64,000 bases of DNA from Bacillota bacterium (GTDB taxonomy: Bacteria; Bacillota; Clostridia; Christensenellales; Christensenellaceae). Within the stretch, counting starts at the first letter, position 1, and each line of letters opens with the position of its first letter. Positions 24,677 through 34,270 of this stretch are shown in pieces. Below the pieces are notes generated by a model that worked only from the letters and a program-made list of their open reading frames with translations, was not told where the DNA came from and did not search any database. Both the position numbers and the translations under genes were made by a program. The stretch spans positions 343,145 to 407,144 of the forward strand of contig JAEWMJ010000032.1 of NCBI GenBank assembly GCA_023393165.1. The letters run 5' to 3'.

Positions 24677-25311
24677 TGGGCAAACGGCAGATAAACGAAC
24701 TCAAGATTCTGGGGATCAACCCCTTCCTGATCTCAGCCGCTGTTGTCGCTTCTTTCGGCTTGCTTGCGTATATTGGCGGCGAATTGCTGAATTTAAGTTA
24801 TATGGGGTTCGAAGTGATTTTACCTTTCTATTCGGCCATAGCCGTCAGCGAATGGGCAAAAGTGAGAACGGATGCCAACTATGACATAATTGCCGCACAA
24901 AGCAAATCTCTGTTTGCCTGGGTTTTGCGGCGCTTTCTTACTGTGTTTTGCATCGTTGCTCTTTTTGCTCTTTTAGGGACCGTAATTGTCTCCTTGATCC
25001 GCGGAGAAATGCCCTGGCATGAAATACTGCTCCTGTATTTAGCTCCGGCTTTTTTCCTCTCCACAGTCAGTATCCTGTGTTCGTTCCTATTTCGACATGA
25101 ACATATATCCATATTGATCTGCGGCGTTATCTGGTTGCTGGAAATGCTTACGCGCAGCATGCTGCGTTATCCGGGTTATCAATACGTTTATCTGTTTATT
25201 CGTTTTGCCGGAGATCAAAATGATATTTGGTTAACCAATAAGTTAATTCTTATAGGAATAAGCCTTATTCTATGGGCTATGCTTTACTTTTTATGCAAAA
25301 AGAAAAGGTAA
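24676..25311 (+). CDS. ABC transporter membrane subunit 2
   Basis: A 211-residue protein with six predicted helices (starting near 18-40 and 48-65 and ending with a C-terminal helix before KKKR). The start codon overlaps the preceding stop (TAATG), so it is translationally coupled. It shows no strong family motif but has the size and topology of a second ABC-2 permease subunit. Last gene of the blaI-M56-ABC cluster. Confidence 0.82.
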   Translation: MGKRQINELKILGINPFLISAAVVASFGLLAYIGGELLNLSYMGFEVILPFYSAIAVSEWAKVRTDANYDIIAAQSKSLFAWVLRRFLTVFCIVALFALLGTVIVSLIRGEMPWHEILLLYLAPAFFLSTVSILCSFLFRHEHISILICGVIWLLEMLTRSMLRYPGYQYVYLFIRFAGDQNDIWLTNKLILIGISLILWAMLYFLCKKKR

Positions 25312-25670
25312 TGCCAGGTACCGTTCAAGTATGTATCACTTTCGATTATACCTTGAGCGGGATTTTAGGGATAACCCGTTACGGAAGTCTATACCGGACA
25401 TACAGGTGTCGGTCACATCCCCGGAATATGCCTTAAAGAATGATCAGCTACCGACATGCAGCGGCCTGGCGTAATAAAGTGAACATCATATTAATCGCCT
25501 CTGTACTGATAAAAGAATTTTGCACTGTTCAGCAAGCCGGTCTTACCTTTATACGGAACTGCAAGCTTCTCAAAAACAGGATATCTAAACTCCTAACGTT
25601 CGTTTGGCCCATTTCCTGGTGGACTTTTATGTAAAAGAGTCGTCTCATAGGATGCGGCGAAAATCCGGCT
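25312..25670. other. Gap between convergent operons
   Basis: No convincing gene. A 47-codon frame at 25331-25474 and a 64-codon frame at 25440-25634 (both plus) lack good ribosome binding sites and family features. An imperfect hairpin near 25634-25672 (AGAGCCG with CGACTCT, followed by TTTT on the minus strand) may terminate the esterase operon. Confidence 0.45.
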
Positions 25671-27152
25671 CTATTTCAACAGTGTATTGCTCTCTCCCGC
25701 AAAACTGCGCCGGCGGTATTCGGTCCGGTTGTATGCCTCTTTGATATCCGGATCGATCATATGGCCTATTACGGTCGGACAGTCGTAGCATTTGCCTGGC
25801 GTGTGGGCGCCGCGGCATTTCTCCCAGGGGAGTTTTCCTGTTTTTGCAAAGGTTATAAAATCGCCGCGCATTTCATCCGAAACCTTTTTCGTTCTCGTCT
25901 TGAAAAACGACAGCAGGAACATCCAGCGTCCCTGTCCGGCGTTATGGTTCCCAAAAACGAATGGAATATCGCAGGAGTGGAAGGCGTGAAGTTTTGAAAT
26001 CTGCATGGCGGGCGTCTCATAATCGAAACAGTACATCCACGTATCCGAATGCGCGCTGTAAGCTTCCGCGTACCATGCGCTGCCGATACGGAAAACGATA
26101 TCGGACGTCATGAGCATTCGGCCCTTTCTGCCATACCGCCTGTACGCTTCCCGGATAGTATTGCGGGTTTCATCCGATTCCGAATGTACCAGCGCGTCAA
26201 AAATACCTTTTACATCCAACTGTCCGGCAAGGGATTTGATAAACAGGAAAGACATTTCCTCGCGCGTGGTGCCGATTAGGATGGGGATATCCCTGGCAGC
26301 CCCTTTTGCCGCCGCCGGTATGGGGTATTCCTGTATCAGTTCCCCGTCAATTTCGAGCATAAACGTGCCTGCCCCCAGGCGGCACCACCTGGTAAATTCC
26401 ATCTGCCTTGCGGTCAGTTGTTCCGCCGGCATTGCAAGCAGTTGGCCAGGATCCGATATATTCATATATTCAAGGAATCGCCGCGATATCTCCCGGTATT
26501 GCTCCCTGGTATGGGGCAGGGTGGGATCGCCGCTCATCATGATTACCTTGGATAAAAGAGGACGGGCAGAAGGAACGATGGGCAGCGCCGAGGCGGCGAC
26601 CGCCCCGGCGGACTGGCCGAATACGGTAATATTATGGGGGTCGCCGCCGAATGCCTCAATATTTTCATGCGTCCAGCGCAGTGCCTCTATGATGTCCGTA
26701 AGACCGCAATTCGGGTAGAATTCCTCCCCAAGAAAAGAAAAATCCAGAAAACCGAGTACGCCCAGCCGGTAATTGATGGTGACGACGACCACGTCTCCGA
26801 ATGCCGAAAGCCTTGCGCCGTTAATGTCGTCATCGCTGCCCGCGCCGCAGACAAACGATCCTCCGTGAATAAAAAACAGAACCGGCCGTTTTTTATCGTC
26901 CGGCATGGGGGACCAGATGTTGAGCGTAAGGCAGTCCTCGGACATGGAAGCGTTTTTCCTCTGCTGCCAGCAGACCGGGCTGAATAAAGTTGCGTCCCTG
27001 ACGCCTTCCCAATCGGCAGCCGGACGTGCAGGCTGAAACCGCAGTCCGCTAACCGGCGGCTGCGCATAAGGAATGCCCAGCCACGCATAAATTCCTTTTG
27101 CATATTTTCCGCGTACCGCTCCGTTTTTTGTATAAACCGTGGACAAATCCAT
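25671..27152 (-). CDS. Type B carboxylesterase (para-nitrobenzyl-esterase-like)
   Basis: A 493-residue alpha/beta hydrolase of the cholinesterase/pnbA family that hydrolyses carboxylic esters. It has the N-terminal YAWLGIPYAQPP motif, EDCLTLNIWSP, the oxyanion loop FIHGGSFVCGAG and the nucleophile elbow FGQSAGAVAA (Gln in place of the more common Glu before Ser). The acid is probably in GTTREEMSF and the histidine in LHAFHSCDIPFVFGN. There is no signal peptide, so it is intracellular. It lies 26 nt downstream of a TetR gene with its own AAGGAGG, so the two form an operon and the regulator probably senses an ester-type or hydrophobic compound. Confidence 0.93.
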   Translation of the reverse strand: MDLSTVYTKNGAVRGKYAKGIYAWLGIPYAQPPVSGLRFQPARPAADWEGVRDATLFSPVCWQQRKNASMSEDCLTLNIWSPMPDDKKRPVLFFIHGGSFVCGAGSDDDINGARLSAFGDVVVVTINYRLGVLGFLDFSFLGEEFYPNCGLTDIIEALRWTHENIEAFGGDPHNITVFGQSAGAVAASALPIVPSARPLLSKVIMMSGDPTLPHTREQYREISRRFLEYMNISDPGQLLAMPAEQLTARQMEFTRWCRLGAGTFMLEIDGELIQEYPIPAAAKGAARDIPILIGTTREEMSFLFIKSLAGQLDVKGIFDALVHSESDETRNTIREAYRRYGRKGRMLMTSDIVFRIGSAWYAEAYSAHSDTWMYCFDYETPAMQISKLHAFHSCDIPFVFGNHNAGQGRWMFLLSFFKTRTKKVSDEMRGDFITFAKTGKLPWEKCRGAHTPGKCYDCPTVIGHMIDPDIKEAYNRTEYRRRSFAGESNTLLK

Positions 27153-27178
27153 CCGAATTCCTCCTTAAAAAGACGCTC

Positions 27179-27760
27179 CTAACTGTTGAGAAAGGCCGTA
27201 TTTACGGCGGGAATAATGATTTTAGAGGCAAGCGCCGCCATTTCTTCCGGGGTTTGTTTCTTTCCGTTTTTCAGCCAGTTTTCAAACAGGCCGACGCAGC
27301 CGTTTACGATGAACGAACTGAACATGTCAAAATATTCGTCTTTCTTGTTCGCTCCGACACTCTTCCAGATTTCAGAACATTTATCGTCTACGAACTCCTT
27401 GATCCGGCTCACAAAAGCGATATCGCCGTTGGGGCCGAGCAGTACTTCGCATAATTTATCGTTTTGCGCAAGAAATGCAAATATATCGGTCAAAACATAC
27501 AAGCCCTTTTTACCGGATACATTTTCCGCCTTTATAATCTCATTAAATACTTCAAAAAACTCATTCTCAATTTCGGCAATCATGGCATAAATATCCGTAT
27601 AGTGAAAATAAAAGGTGCCGCGGTTGACGTCCGCAATCTCCGTAAGTTCCCGCACCGTTATGGACTGTATCGGCTTTTCCGCCATCAGCCTGATCAGAAC
27701 CGTGCGGAGTTTGCTTTTGGTATTTCTCACACTACGGTTGGCGTTGCCTTTTGTATTCAT
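27179..27760 (-). CDS. TetR family regulator of the esterase operon and divergent ABC exporter
   Basis: A 193-residue TetR protein. The helix-turn-helix is at about 12-58 (SITVRELTEIADVNRGTFYF, HYTDIYAMIAEIENEFFEV). The ligand domain includes VLLGPNGDIAFVSRIKEFVD and a C-terminal CVGLFENWLKNGKKQTPEEM. The ATG at 27760 is used, since the longer start at 27787 precedes the AAAGGGAA site. A second TetR at 42040-42609 shares this pattern throughout, so the two are paralogues. Palindromes in the 150-bp divergent region suggest it represses both directions. Confidence 0.92.
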   Translation of the reverse strand: MNTKGNANRSVRNTKSKLRTVLIRLMAEKPIQSITVRELTEIADVNRGTFYFHYTDIYAMIAEIENEFFEVFNEIIKAENVSGKKGLYVLTDIFAFLAQNDKLCEVLLGPNGDIAFVSRIKEFVDDKCSEIWKSVGANKKDEYFDMFSSFIVNGCVGLFENWLKNGKKQTPEEMAALASKIIIPAVNTAFLNS

Positions 27761-27781
27761 AAAAAATAATTCCCTTTCTTT

Positions 27782-27885
27782 GAACATAAACTATGTTCAT
27801 GTTGAAATTTCAACCTCTTGAATAAGATTGACGGTTGATATTGTGCAAAAGATTATATACACTTAATTATTGTTTAAATTTCAAC
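27782..27885. promoter_or_regulatory. Divergent regulatory region with TetR-type palindromes and a plus-strand promoter
   Basis: GAACATA-aac-TATGTTC (27782-27798) and the perfect 14-mer GTTGAAATTTCAAC (27801-27814) lie next to each other; a half-copy AAATTTCAAC recurs at 27876-27885. For the ABC genes, TTGACG (27828-27833) and GATTAT (27851-27856) at 17 bp form a plausible promoter between the operator copies. Confidence 0.65.
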
Positions 27886-27910
27886 ACTTGTCAAGTTTTG
27901 AGGTGAAGAA

Positions 27911-28615
27911 ATGAACTCATTTGTGAGATTTGAAAACGTAACAAAAATATACAACTCGGGCGACGTGCAGGTAACTGCGCTCCATGACGCCAAATTTGAA
28001 ATAGAAAAAAGCGAAATATGCGTGATCGTCGGCCAATCCGGCGCCGGAAAAACAACTTTGCTCAATATTCTGGGCGGCATGGATACTCTCACAAGCGGAA
28101 AGGTTTTTCTGGAAGACGGGGAAGTTTCCGCCTACAATAAACGCCGCCTTGCCAAATACCGCCGTGAAGACATAGGATTTGTATTTCAGTTCTATAATCT
28201 GATTCCCAATCTGACCGCCCTTGAGAATGTGGAAATAGCCTCCCAGCTGACAAAAACGCCTCTGTCCGTGCAGCGGGTTCTGGACGATGTGGGCCTCGGC
28301 GACCGGATAAACAATTTTCCCGCGCAGCTTTCGGGCGGAGAGCAGCAGCGAGTTGCCATAGCGAGGGCTCTGGCGAAGAATCCGAAACTCCTGCTTTGCG
28401 ACGAGCCTACCGGCGCTCTTGACTACAATACCGGCAAATCGATCCTCAAACTGCTGCAGGACCAGTGCAGGCTGAACGGCATGACTGTGGTGATTATCAC
28501 CCATAATTCCGCCCTGACCGCAATGGCGAACCGGGTGATACATATTAAAAACGGGACCGTTTCCTCTGTCCGCATCAGTGAGAACGCCACGCCCATTGAA
28601 AATATTGAATGGTGA
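27911..28615 (+). CDS. MacB/LolD-type ABC ATPase
   Basis: A 234-residue ATPase of the class that drives FtsX/MacB permeases. Walker A is GQSGAGKTT near residues 41-49, the signature LSGGEQQRVAIARALAKNP near 140-158 and Walker B LLLCDEPTGALD follows. The FQFYNLIPNLTALENV Q-loop region is typical of this class. Its stop codon overlaps the permease start (TGATG). It lies divergent to the TetR-esterase operon and is probably repressed by the same regulator. Confidence 0.95.
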   Translation: MNSFVRFENVTKIYNSGDVQVTALHDAKFEIEKSEICVIVGQSGAGKTTLLNILGGMDTLTSGKVFLEDGEVSAYNKRRLAKYRREDIGFVFQFYNLIPNLTALENVEIASQLTKTPLSVQRVLDDVGLGDRINNFPAQLSGGEQQRVAIARALAKNPKLLLCDEPTGALDYNTGKSILKLLQDQCRLNGMTVVIITHNSALTAMANRVIHIKNGTVSSVRISENATPIENIEW

Positions 28616-31600
28616 TGAAAATGAATTCCGCATGGCAAAAAAACCAGCGGAGGGAGATCCGCCGCACATTGGGGCGCTATCTTGCGATCCTGGCTATCAT
28701 AGCGCTGGGCGTCGGATTTTTTTCCGGATTAAAAGTGACGAGAAGCGCCATGGTGAATACCGGCGACGTTTATATCAAAGCGCACGATATGTTTGATTTC
28801 CGCGTGATTTCCACGCTGGGGCTGACGGATGAAGACGTGGCGTATTTCAGTACGCTTGACGGCGTGGAATATGCCGAGGGAGCGGAATCTGTGGACTTTA
28901 TTGCTTTTGGCGAAGACGGAAACGAGCAGGCTCTGGCGGCCCATTCCATAACCGATCGTCTGAACACCCTGAGCATTACGGCGGGCAGGATGCCCGATGC
29001 GCCGGACGAATGCGTGCTTGACGCGCGGTATTTTTCCAATGCGGCCATCGGACGCACCATAAAGGTTGCTCCCTCAAACGACCAGGATACTTTTAATAAA
29101 TTCGCATACAAGAAATACACCATTGTAGGGCTTGCGGATTCCGTTTCCTACCTGAACCGGGAACGTGGCTCAACCAAACTGCCGGGCGGTACGATTTACG
29201 GATTTGTGTATATTCCCAAAGACGGTTTCTCAATGGATTATTATACGGAAGCCTATCTGACATTAAAGGATAAAAACTACCTTTTCAGCAGCGAATACGA
29301 TTCCCTGATTTCTTCGGTCAAGCCGGCCATAACCGATGCACTGGAAAAGCGGGCGGACATCCGGTACCGGAAGATCGTTGACGACGCCAATGACGAAGCC
29401 GCCGGCGCGGAGACGGAATATAATTCTTCTCTTGCGGATTACCAATCCCAAAAAGCGGATGCAGAGGCAAAACTTTCGGATGCAAAAAAGCAGCTGGACG
29501 ACGCCCTTTCGCAAATCGAAGATCATGAAGCGGAACTTGCGGACAGCGAAAAACAGCTTGCGGACGCGCAGGCCCGGTATGAAAACGGCCTTGCATCCTA
29601 TAACCAATCCAAGTCTCAATATGAATCTGCCAGGAGCGATACGCTCTCTCAGCTGGATGCAGCGCAAAGTCAGATCGATACACAGCGAGCCTCTGTTCAA
29701 AGCGGTATGCAGCAGATTGAAAGCAGCGGCGTAATTGACCAGTATAATCAGCTTACAAATACCATCGCTGCGCTCGATGCCCAGATTGCCGTGACAGACC
29801 CGGCCGATCCCGCATATGCCGTCCTGACCGCGCAGCTTGCAGCCGCACAGGCAAGCCTGTCTCAGATCGAGCAGTCCGGCGTCCTGCAGCAGTACCAGTC
29901 GCTGAAAGAATCTCTTGCGCAGCTTGATGCGGCGCAAAATGACCTGGATTCAAAAAAATCGGACGCCAATGCCCGGTTTTCAGATACAGAGGTGCAGCTT
30001 TGGGACGCCAAAGTTCAGCTGGAATCATCCCTTCAGCAAATTGAAAGCGCAAAGAATCAGATCGCCGCCGGACGCAGGCAGCTCCGGAACGCCCGCGCGG
30101 ACTATGAAAGCGGTTTGAGCGAATACGAATCCGAAAAGGCCGATACGGAGGAAAAACTTTCGGACGGCCAAAAAGAACTGGATGACGCCAAATCAAAGAT
30201 TGAGGTCGCCAAAGAGGATATCTCGGATATCGAACCTGCCGACTGTTATACCCTTGACCGCTCGATGAACACAGGCTATTCGTGTTTTAAGAGCGACTCA
30301 TCCATAGTAGACGGTATTTCAAAGATTTTCCCTGTTTTCTTCTTCCTTGTCGCCGCCCTTATGTGCACGACAACAATGACAAGAATGGTGGAAGAGCACC
30401 GCACCCAGATAGGAACTTTAAAAGCGCTTGGATACGGCAACGGCATCATTGTCTGGAAATACATCTGGTATGCCGGCAGCGCCGCAATCATCGGTTGTAT
30501 TCTTGGTTTCTGGGGCGGTACGATACTCTTCCCCTGGGCGATATGGAAAGCGTACGGCATGCTTTACGGTTTTGCCCCGATCCAATATGTTTTTGACGGC
30601 GGCCTTGCCGCTCTGTCTCTTGGCGTATCGCTGCTTTGTTCCGCAGGCGCAACATATGTTGCTTGCCGCACGGAACTTTTCCAAATGCCTGCCGAGCTGA
30701 TGCGCCCCAAGGCGCCCAAGGCAGGCAAGCGGATCCTGCTTGAAAAAATCACCTTTCTTTGGAAGCGTATCAGTTTCCTGCACAAGGTGTCCATCCGCAA
30801 TATTCTGCGCTACAAAAGGCGGCTGTTTATGATGATCCTCGGCATTGGCGGCTGTACCGCCTTGGTTCTTACCGGCTTTGGGCTCCGCGATTCCATCAGC
30901 AATATTGCAAACGACCAGTTCAGCAACATCTGGAAGTACGACTACGCCATATCCTTTTCGGATGCGCGAACGCAGGAAGATATGAACTCTTTTGTATCGG
31001 ATACATCCGGCATCCTGTCCCGGTGCGTATTCATATGCAGCGAATCGGCCGATGTTATCTGCGCGGACGGAACCGCCAAATCCGTAAATTTGATAGCAAC
31101 CGACGACAATGGTATTACGGATCTAGTCGATCTGCATAACGGCAGCGGGCCCGTGGCCTACCCGACTGCAGGCGACGTTGTGATCAATGAAAAACTGGCG
31201 AAGCTTACCGGCGTTTCTGCCGGAGGCAAGATCACGGTTCAATTGGATGACAAAACCTCCACATTCACGGTCAGCGGAATTTTTGACAACTACGTTTACA
31301 ACTATATGTATATGACGGCGCAAACGTATACGTCGGCATTCGGGAAGACATGCGAAATGAAAAATGCGCTGGCCAAAACAGACAGCAGCGATATACACGG
31401 GGTTTCAACGCAGCTTATAAACGATTATAAAGCGGCAGGCGTAAGTGTGATCAAAGACATTCGCGACCGCGTGGACAATATGATGAAGAGCCTTAATTAT
31501 ATTGTACTGCTTGTCATTTCATGCGCCGGCGCGCTGGCATTCGTGGTGCTGTTCAATCTCAGCAATATCAATATCACCGAGCGGGCGCGCGAAATCGCAA

Positions 31601-31893
31601 CGATCAAAGTATTGGGCTTTTATTCGTCCGAGGTCAGGGCTTATGTCTTTCGCGAAAACATCGTGCTGACAGCCGTAGGGGCCCTTTTGGGAATTCCCCT
31701 GGGCATATGGCTGCACCGCTTTGTCATGAGCCAAATACAGATAGATATGGTAAGCTTCCAGGTAAATATTCTGCCGCAAAGTTATGTATTGGCCCTTGTG
31801 CTGACATTCGCATTCACCTTTGCGGTGGATCTTATGATGCAAAGTAAACTGAATAAAATCAGCATGGCGGAGTCCATGAAATCCGTGGAGTGA
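28615..31893 (+). CDS. Giant FtsX-family ABC permease with extracellular coiled coil
   Basis: A 1092-residue permease. After the first helix (about 20-42) there is a very large extracellular region, with a MacB-like core (about 45-245) followed by a heptad-rich coiled coil (about 255-545) with repeated LxDAxxQLxxA/QIExxxA units. Three helices lie at about 565-680 (GTLKALGYGNGIIVWKYI, an FtsX motif), a helix at about 735, a second extracellular domain (about 765-955) and the final FtsX domain (about 960-1090, ATIKVLGFYSSEVRAYVFRE). The ATG at 28615 is chosen for stop-start overlap with the ATPase; 28609 is in frame and possible. Such pairs usually perform mechanotransmission or peptide/lipid extrusion, not classical uptake. 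Confidence 0.93.
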   Translation: MKMNSAWQKNQRREIRRTLGRYLAILAIIALGVGFFSGLKVTRSAMVNTGDVYIKAHDMFDFRVISTLGLTDEDVAYFSTLDGVEYAEGAESVDFIAFGEDGNEQALAAHSITDRLNTLSITAGRMPDAPDECVLDARYFSNAAIGRTIKVAPSNDQDTFNKFAYKKYTIVGLADSVSYLNRERGSTKLPGGTIYGFVYIPKDGFSMDYYTEAYLTLKDKNYLFSSEYDSLISSVKPAITDALEKRADIRYRKIVDDANDEAAGAETEYNSSLADYQSQKADAEAKLSDAKKQLDDALSQIEDHEAELADSEKQLADAQARYENGLASYNQSKSQYESARSDTLSQLDAAQSQIDTQRASVQSGMQQIESSGVIDQYNQLTNTIAALDAQIAVTDPADPAYAVLTAQLAAAQASLSQIEQSGVLQQYQSLKESLAQLDAAQNDLDSKKSDANARFSDTEVQLWDAKVQLESSLQQIESAKNQIAAGRRQLRNARADYESGLSEYESEKADTEEKLSDGQKELDDAKSKIEVAKEDISDIEPADCYTLDRSMNTGYSCFKSDSSIVDGISKIFPVFFFLVAALMCTTTMTRMVEEHRTQIGTLKALGYGNGIIVWKYIWYAGSAAIIGCILGFWGGTILFPWAIWKAYGMLYGFAPIQYVFDGGLAALSLGVSLLCSAGATYVACRTELFQMPAELMRPKAPKAGKRILLEKITFLWKRISFLHKVSIRNILRYKRRLFMMILGIGGCTALVLTGFGLRDSISNIANDQFSNIWKYDYAISFSDARTQEDMNSFVSDTSGILSRCVFICSESADVICADGTAKSVNLIATDDNGITDLVDLHNGSGPVAYPTAGDVVINEKLAKLTGVSAGGKITVQLDDKTSTFTVSGIFDNYVYNYMYMTAQTYTSAFGKTCEMKNALAKTDSSDIHGVSTQLINDYKAAGVSVIKDIRDRVDNMMKSLNYIVLLVISCAGALAFVVLFNLSNINITERAREIATIKVLGFYSSEVRAYVFRENIVLTAVGALLGIPLGIWLHRFVMSQIQIDMVSFQVNILPQSYVLALVLTFAFTFAVDLMMQSKLNKISMAESMKSVE

Positions 31894-32121
31894 TCTTATT
31901 GCGCTGTTTTATTATGCTATATCGCATGGTTATATTTACGATCTCCTGATTTTAAATTAACAAAGTGACGTGATAATTACTATTATTAATATTTTAAATT
32001 TTAATGCATTTTTTATTCTAGGCGCAAACGGGTTATATTTAAACCGTATTTCTCCGCAGTTATATTTTTGTTATTTTAACAAAATCTTTTGATAATTTCT
32101 GATAATCATCAATGGATTTTC
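31894..32121. other. AT-rich gap before the DeoR gene
   Basis: No gene or clear terminator is seen. The sequence is strongly AT-rich and includes TAACAAAGTGACG and several TTTTA stretches. Confidence 0.35.
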
Positions 32122-32151
32122 TTGACAATTTAGTTCAACAATATGTATTAT
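32122..32151 (+). promoter_or_regulatory. Promoter of the deoR-type gene
   Basis: TTGACA (32122-32127) and TATTAT (32146-32151) have an 18-bp spacer and lie 44 bp before the start codon. Confidence 0.8.
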
Positions 32152-32194
32152 ATTATTAAGAACAACAGCAAATAATTGTAAGATAGGATAAATT

Positions 32195-32989
32195 ATGATT
32201 GATAAACAAACACGGATGAAGAAGATTTTGAGTCTACTCTGCGAAAAAGAATCCGTATCCATCAAAGACGCCGCCCAAATTCTGGATGTTTCCGAGATGA
32301 CCGTTCGCCGGGACATCAGTTATCTTGAAAAAAGCGGTTACGTCATCGTATTTCACGGAGGCGTATCCCTTAATCAGAAGAACAAGGATTATATAAATAA
32401 TTTTAAGTATACTCCCTATCAGTTTGACAAAGCTGACAGCGAGCGGCTCGCCGAGAAGAACAGGATAGCGGAATTTGCAGCCTCCCTGATCGAGCCGTTT
32501 GACGCAATCTGTATCGATAACGGTACAACCTGCCGTTATATGCTGGATTATATGCAGGATATCAGCGACTGTATCTTGTACACATATTCCATGGAAGTGC
32601 TCGTAAAAGCAATGAATCTGGAATCCAACAACATCCGGCTATTCTGTTTCGGAGGTCTTTATCACAAAGATATCAAAATGTTTGAGAGTATGGACGTTCT
32701 TGAAATTATCAAGAAGACGCACATCAACAAGCTTTTCTTAGGTGCGGTGGGAGTCAGCAGCACATACGGATTGTCCTGCGCCCAGCGTTACGAAGTCGAC
32801 ATCAGACAGACCCTGATGTCTGTCAGCGAAAAAATCATTGTTCTCGCCGATTCCTCAAAAATCAACAAATCATGGTATTTACAATACGCGGATATCAAAG
32901 ATGTCGACATCTTGATTACCGATAACAAAATAACGGATGAGCAGAAAGAAAACCTCGTCAATTGCGGAGTAACAGTATACGTCGTCTAA
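32195..32989 (+). CDS. DeoR family regulator of the adjacent sugar cluster
   Basis: A 264-residue regulator. The DeoR winged helix is at about 1-58 (RMKKILSLLCEKESVSIKDA, SEMTVRRDISYLEKSGYVIV, FHGGV) and a sugar-phosphate sensor domain at about 80-255 (AICIDNGTTCRYML, FLGAVGVSSTYGLSC, KIIVLADSSKINKSW). DeoR proteins usually answer to a phosphorylated sugar. It is convergent with the kinase/aldolase/ABC operon, whose kinase would make such a ligand. Confidence 0.93.
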   Translation: MIDKQTRMKKILSLLCEKESVSIKDAAQILDVSEMTVRRDISYLEKSGYVIVFHGGVSLNQKNKDYINNFKYTPYQFDKADSERLAEKNRIAEFAASLIEPFDAICIDNGTTCRYMLDYMQDISDCILYTYSMEVLVKAMNLESNNIRLFCFGGLYHKDIKMFESMDVLEIIKKTHINKLFLGAVGVSSTYGLSCAQRYEVDIRQTLMSVSEKIIVLADSSKINKSWYLQYADIKDVDILITDNKITDEQKENLVNCGVTVYVV

Positions 32990-33012
32990 GTTTTCAGCGC
33001 CGGAGAATAAAC

Positions 33013-33062
33013 AACAAGCTTTCTTTGCTCTTGCAGCATGGGAAAGCTTGTTTCGTTTTATT
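33013..33062 (+). terminator. Terminator of the deoR-type gene
   Basis: AACAAGCTTTC/GAAAGCTTGTT (33013-33023 with 33042-33052) is followed by a T-rich tail. Confidence 0.75.
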
Positions 33063-33085
33063 TGTTTCAGAAGTTTTTATTTTAA

Positions 33086-34234
33086 CTACAGCCAATAATC
33101 CGCCGGTTTCCCGTCAACCCGGATGACATCGCGCCAATACGCAACCGATTCCTTAAGTGCCGAAATAATATCTTCCTTTGAATCGGTTATGCCAAAGAAG
33201 ATTTCATACGCCAGATAAATATCTTCCGCCCTCGGCGGCATGTTTTCATCCACAGTTTGGTCATAGCATTTTACAATGGAGCGGAGCACCTCTCTCGGTT
33301 TTATAATGCCGGTTTCATTGAATTTTTTGGTGAACGGCCTGTGGGAGGAATAAGTACCGTCCGTCTGCTGTAAATGCATGATTGGTGAATAACAGGATAC
33401 TTCCTCCAGCCAGTGATATACTTCTTCATCGCCGGGTTGGCTGAACCAATATTCATACCGTTTCGCCGCCTTTTTCATATCGGCCAAGTTTGTTCTGTTT
33501 TCAACCATATACTTCATTTCATCCGGAAGACGGTATTCTTTTGCAGACCTTGCGGCAATCATCGACTGCAATTCTTCATCCGAAGGAAAATAAAAAAGAT
33601 TTTGTCCGGCCATGTGCGCCGTATCAATCGTCGTATAAAGCGGGCAGCCGGAAATCTTATAAACATCACGCATATACCTTTTTACATCTTTTATTCTCCA
33701 CCATCCCTGGGTTGGTGTATACATTTGCTCAAAACCATATTGAACGCATCGATCTCCCGCATACTTCGCGCATTGGACGGAATAATCCATCAGCGTTTCT
33801 TCTGCTTGGGCAAATGTCAATGGATTCTGCAGTACATCATCCGTAAAAGCCTGCAGGGTTCCTCCGGCAATGGCATTCATTTTCTGAGCCAGATCAATCG
33901 TACCGTATACATATGTGTTGCGGAAACGCTCCCGGTAGCTTCTGTCCCAATTCAGCAGGCTCGTTGACCGATACGTTACATAGCCGGAATAAAAGCTTAC
34001 AAGCCGCATCCCGTATTGTTTTTCGCATAGCCTGACTTCGTCAATCCACCGCTCGGTATAATCCGGCGGACAAAATTGAGGGTCTATTTCCATATCTGTG
34101 CTTGCTTGTACGCACGATATGTCTCCGATATCTTCCCTGATTACGCGTATCCATTCGGAAGGCCGAACCCATCTTTTTATCGCGAAACAGTTATCCATGA
34201 CAAGATGGATTCTGGGATATTTTTTTTCAGTCAT
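33086..34234 (-). CDS. TIM-barrel sugar (phosphate) isomerase/epimerase
   Basis: A 382-residue xylose-isomerase-like barrel. Features include DNCFAIKRWVRPSEW at the start, a mid-barrel YGFEQMYTPTQGWWRI with a likely metal-binding Glu, TTIDTAHMAGQ with Asp-His, and HLQQTDG near the C-terminus (His-x-x-x-x-Asp). These fit a divalent-metal isomerase or epimerase acting on a ketose or its phosphate. It is the last gene of the sugar operon, after aldolase and kinase, so it should interconvert an isomer for the kinase or aldolase. The substrate cannot be read; similarity to erythrulose-phosphate or xylulose epimerases is only a guess. Confidence 0.8.
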   Translation of the reverse strand: MTEKKYPRIHLVMDNCFAIKRWVRPSEWIRVIREDIGDISCVQASTDMEIDPQFCPPDYTERWIDEVRLCEKQYGMRLVSFYSGYVTYRSTSLLNWDRSYRERFRNTYVYGTIDLAQKMNAIAGGTLQAFTDDVLQNPLTFAQAEETLMDYSVQCAKYAGDRCVQYGFEQMYTPTQGWWRIKDVKRYMRDVYKISGCPLYTTIDTAHMAGQNLFYFPSDEELQSMIAARSAKEYRLPDEMKYMVENRTNLADMKKAAKRYEYWFSQPGDEEVYHWLEEVSCYSPIMHLQQTDGTYSSHRPFTKKFNETGIIKPREVLRSIVKCYDQTVDENMPPRAEDIYLAYEIFFGITDSKEDIISALKESVAYWRDVIRVDGKPADYWL

Positions 34235-34270
34235 TTATGACTCCTTTCGCCAGAAAATCAAGTAAACCGC

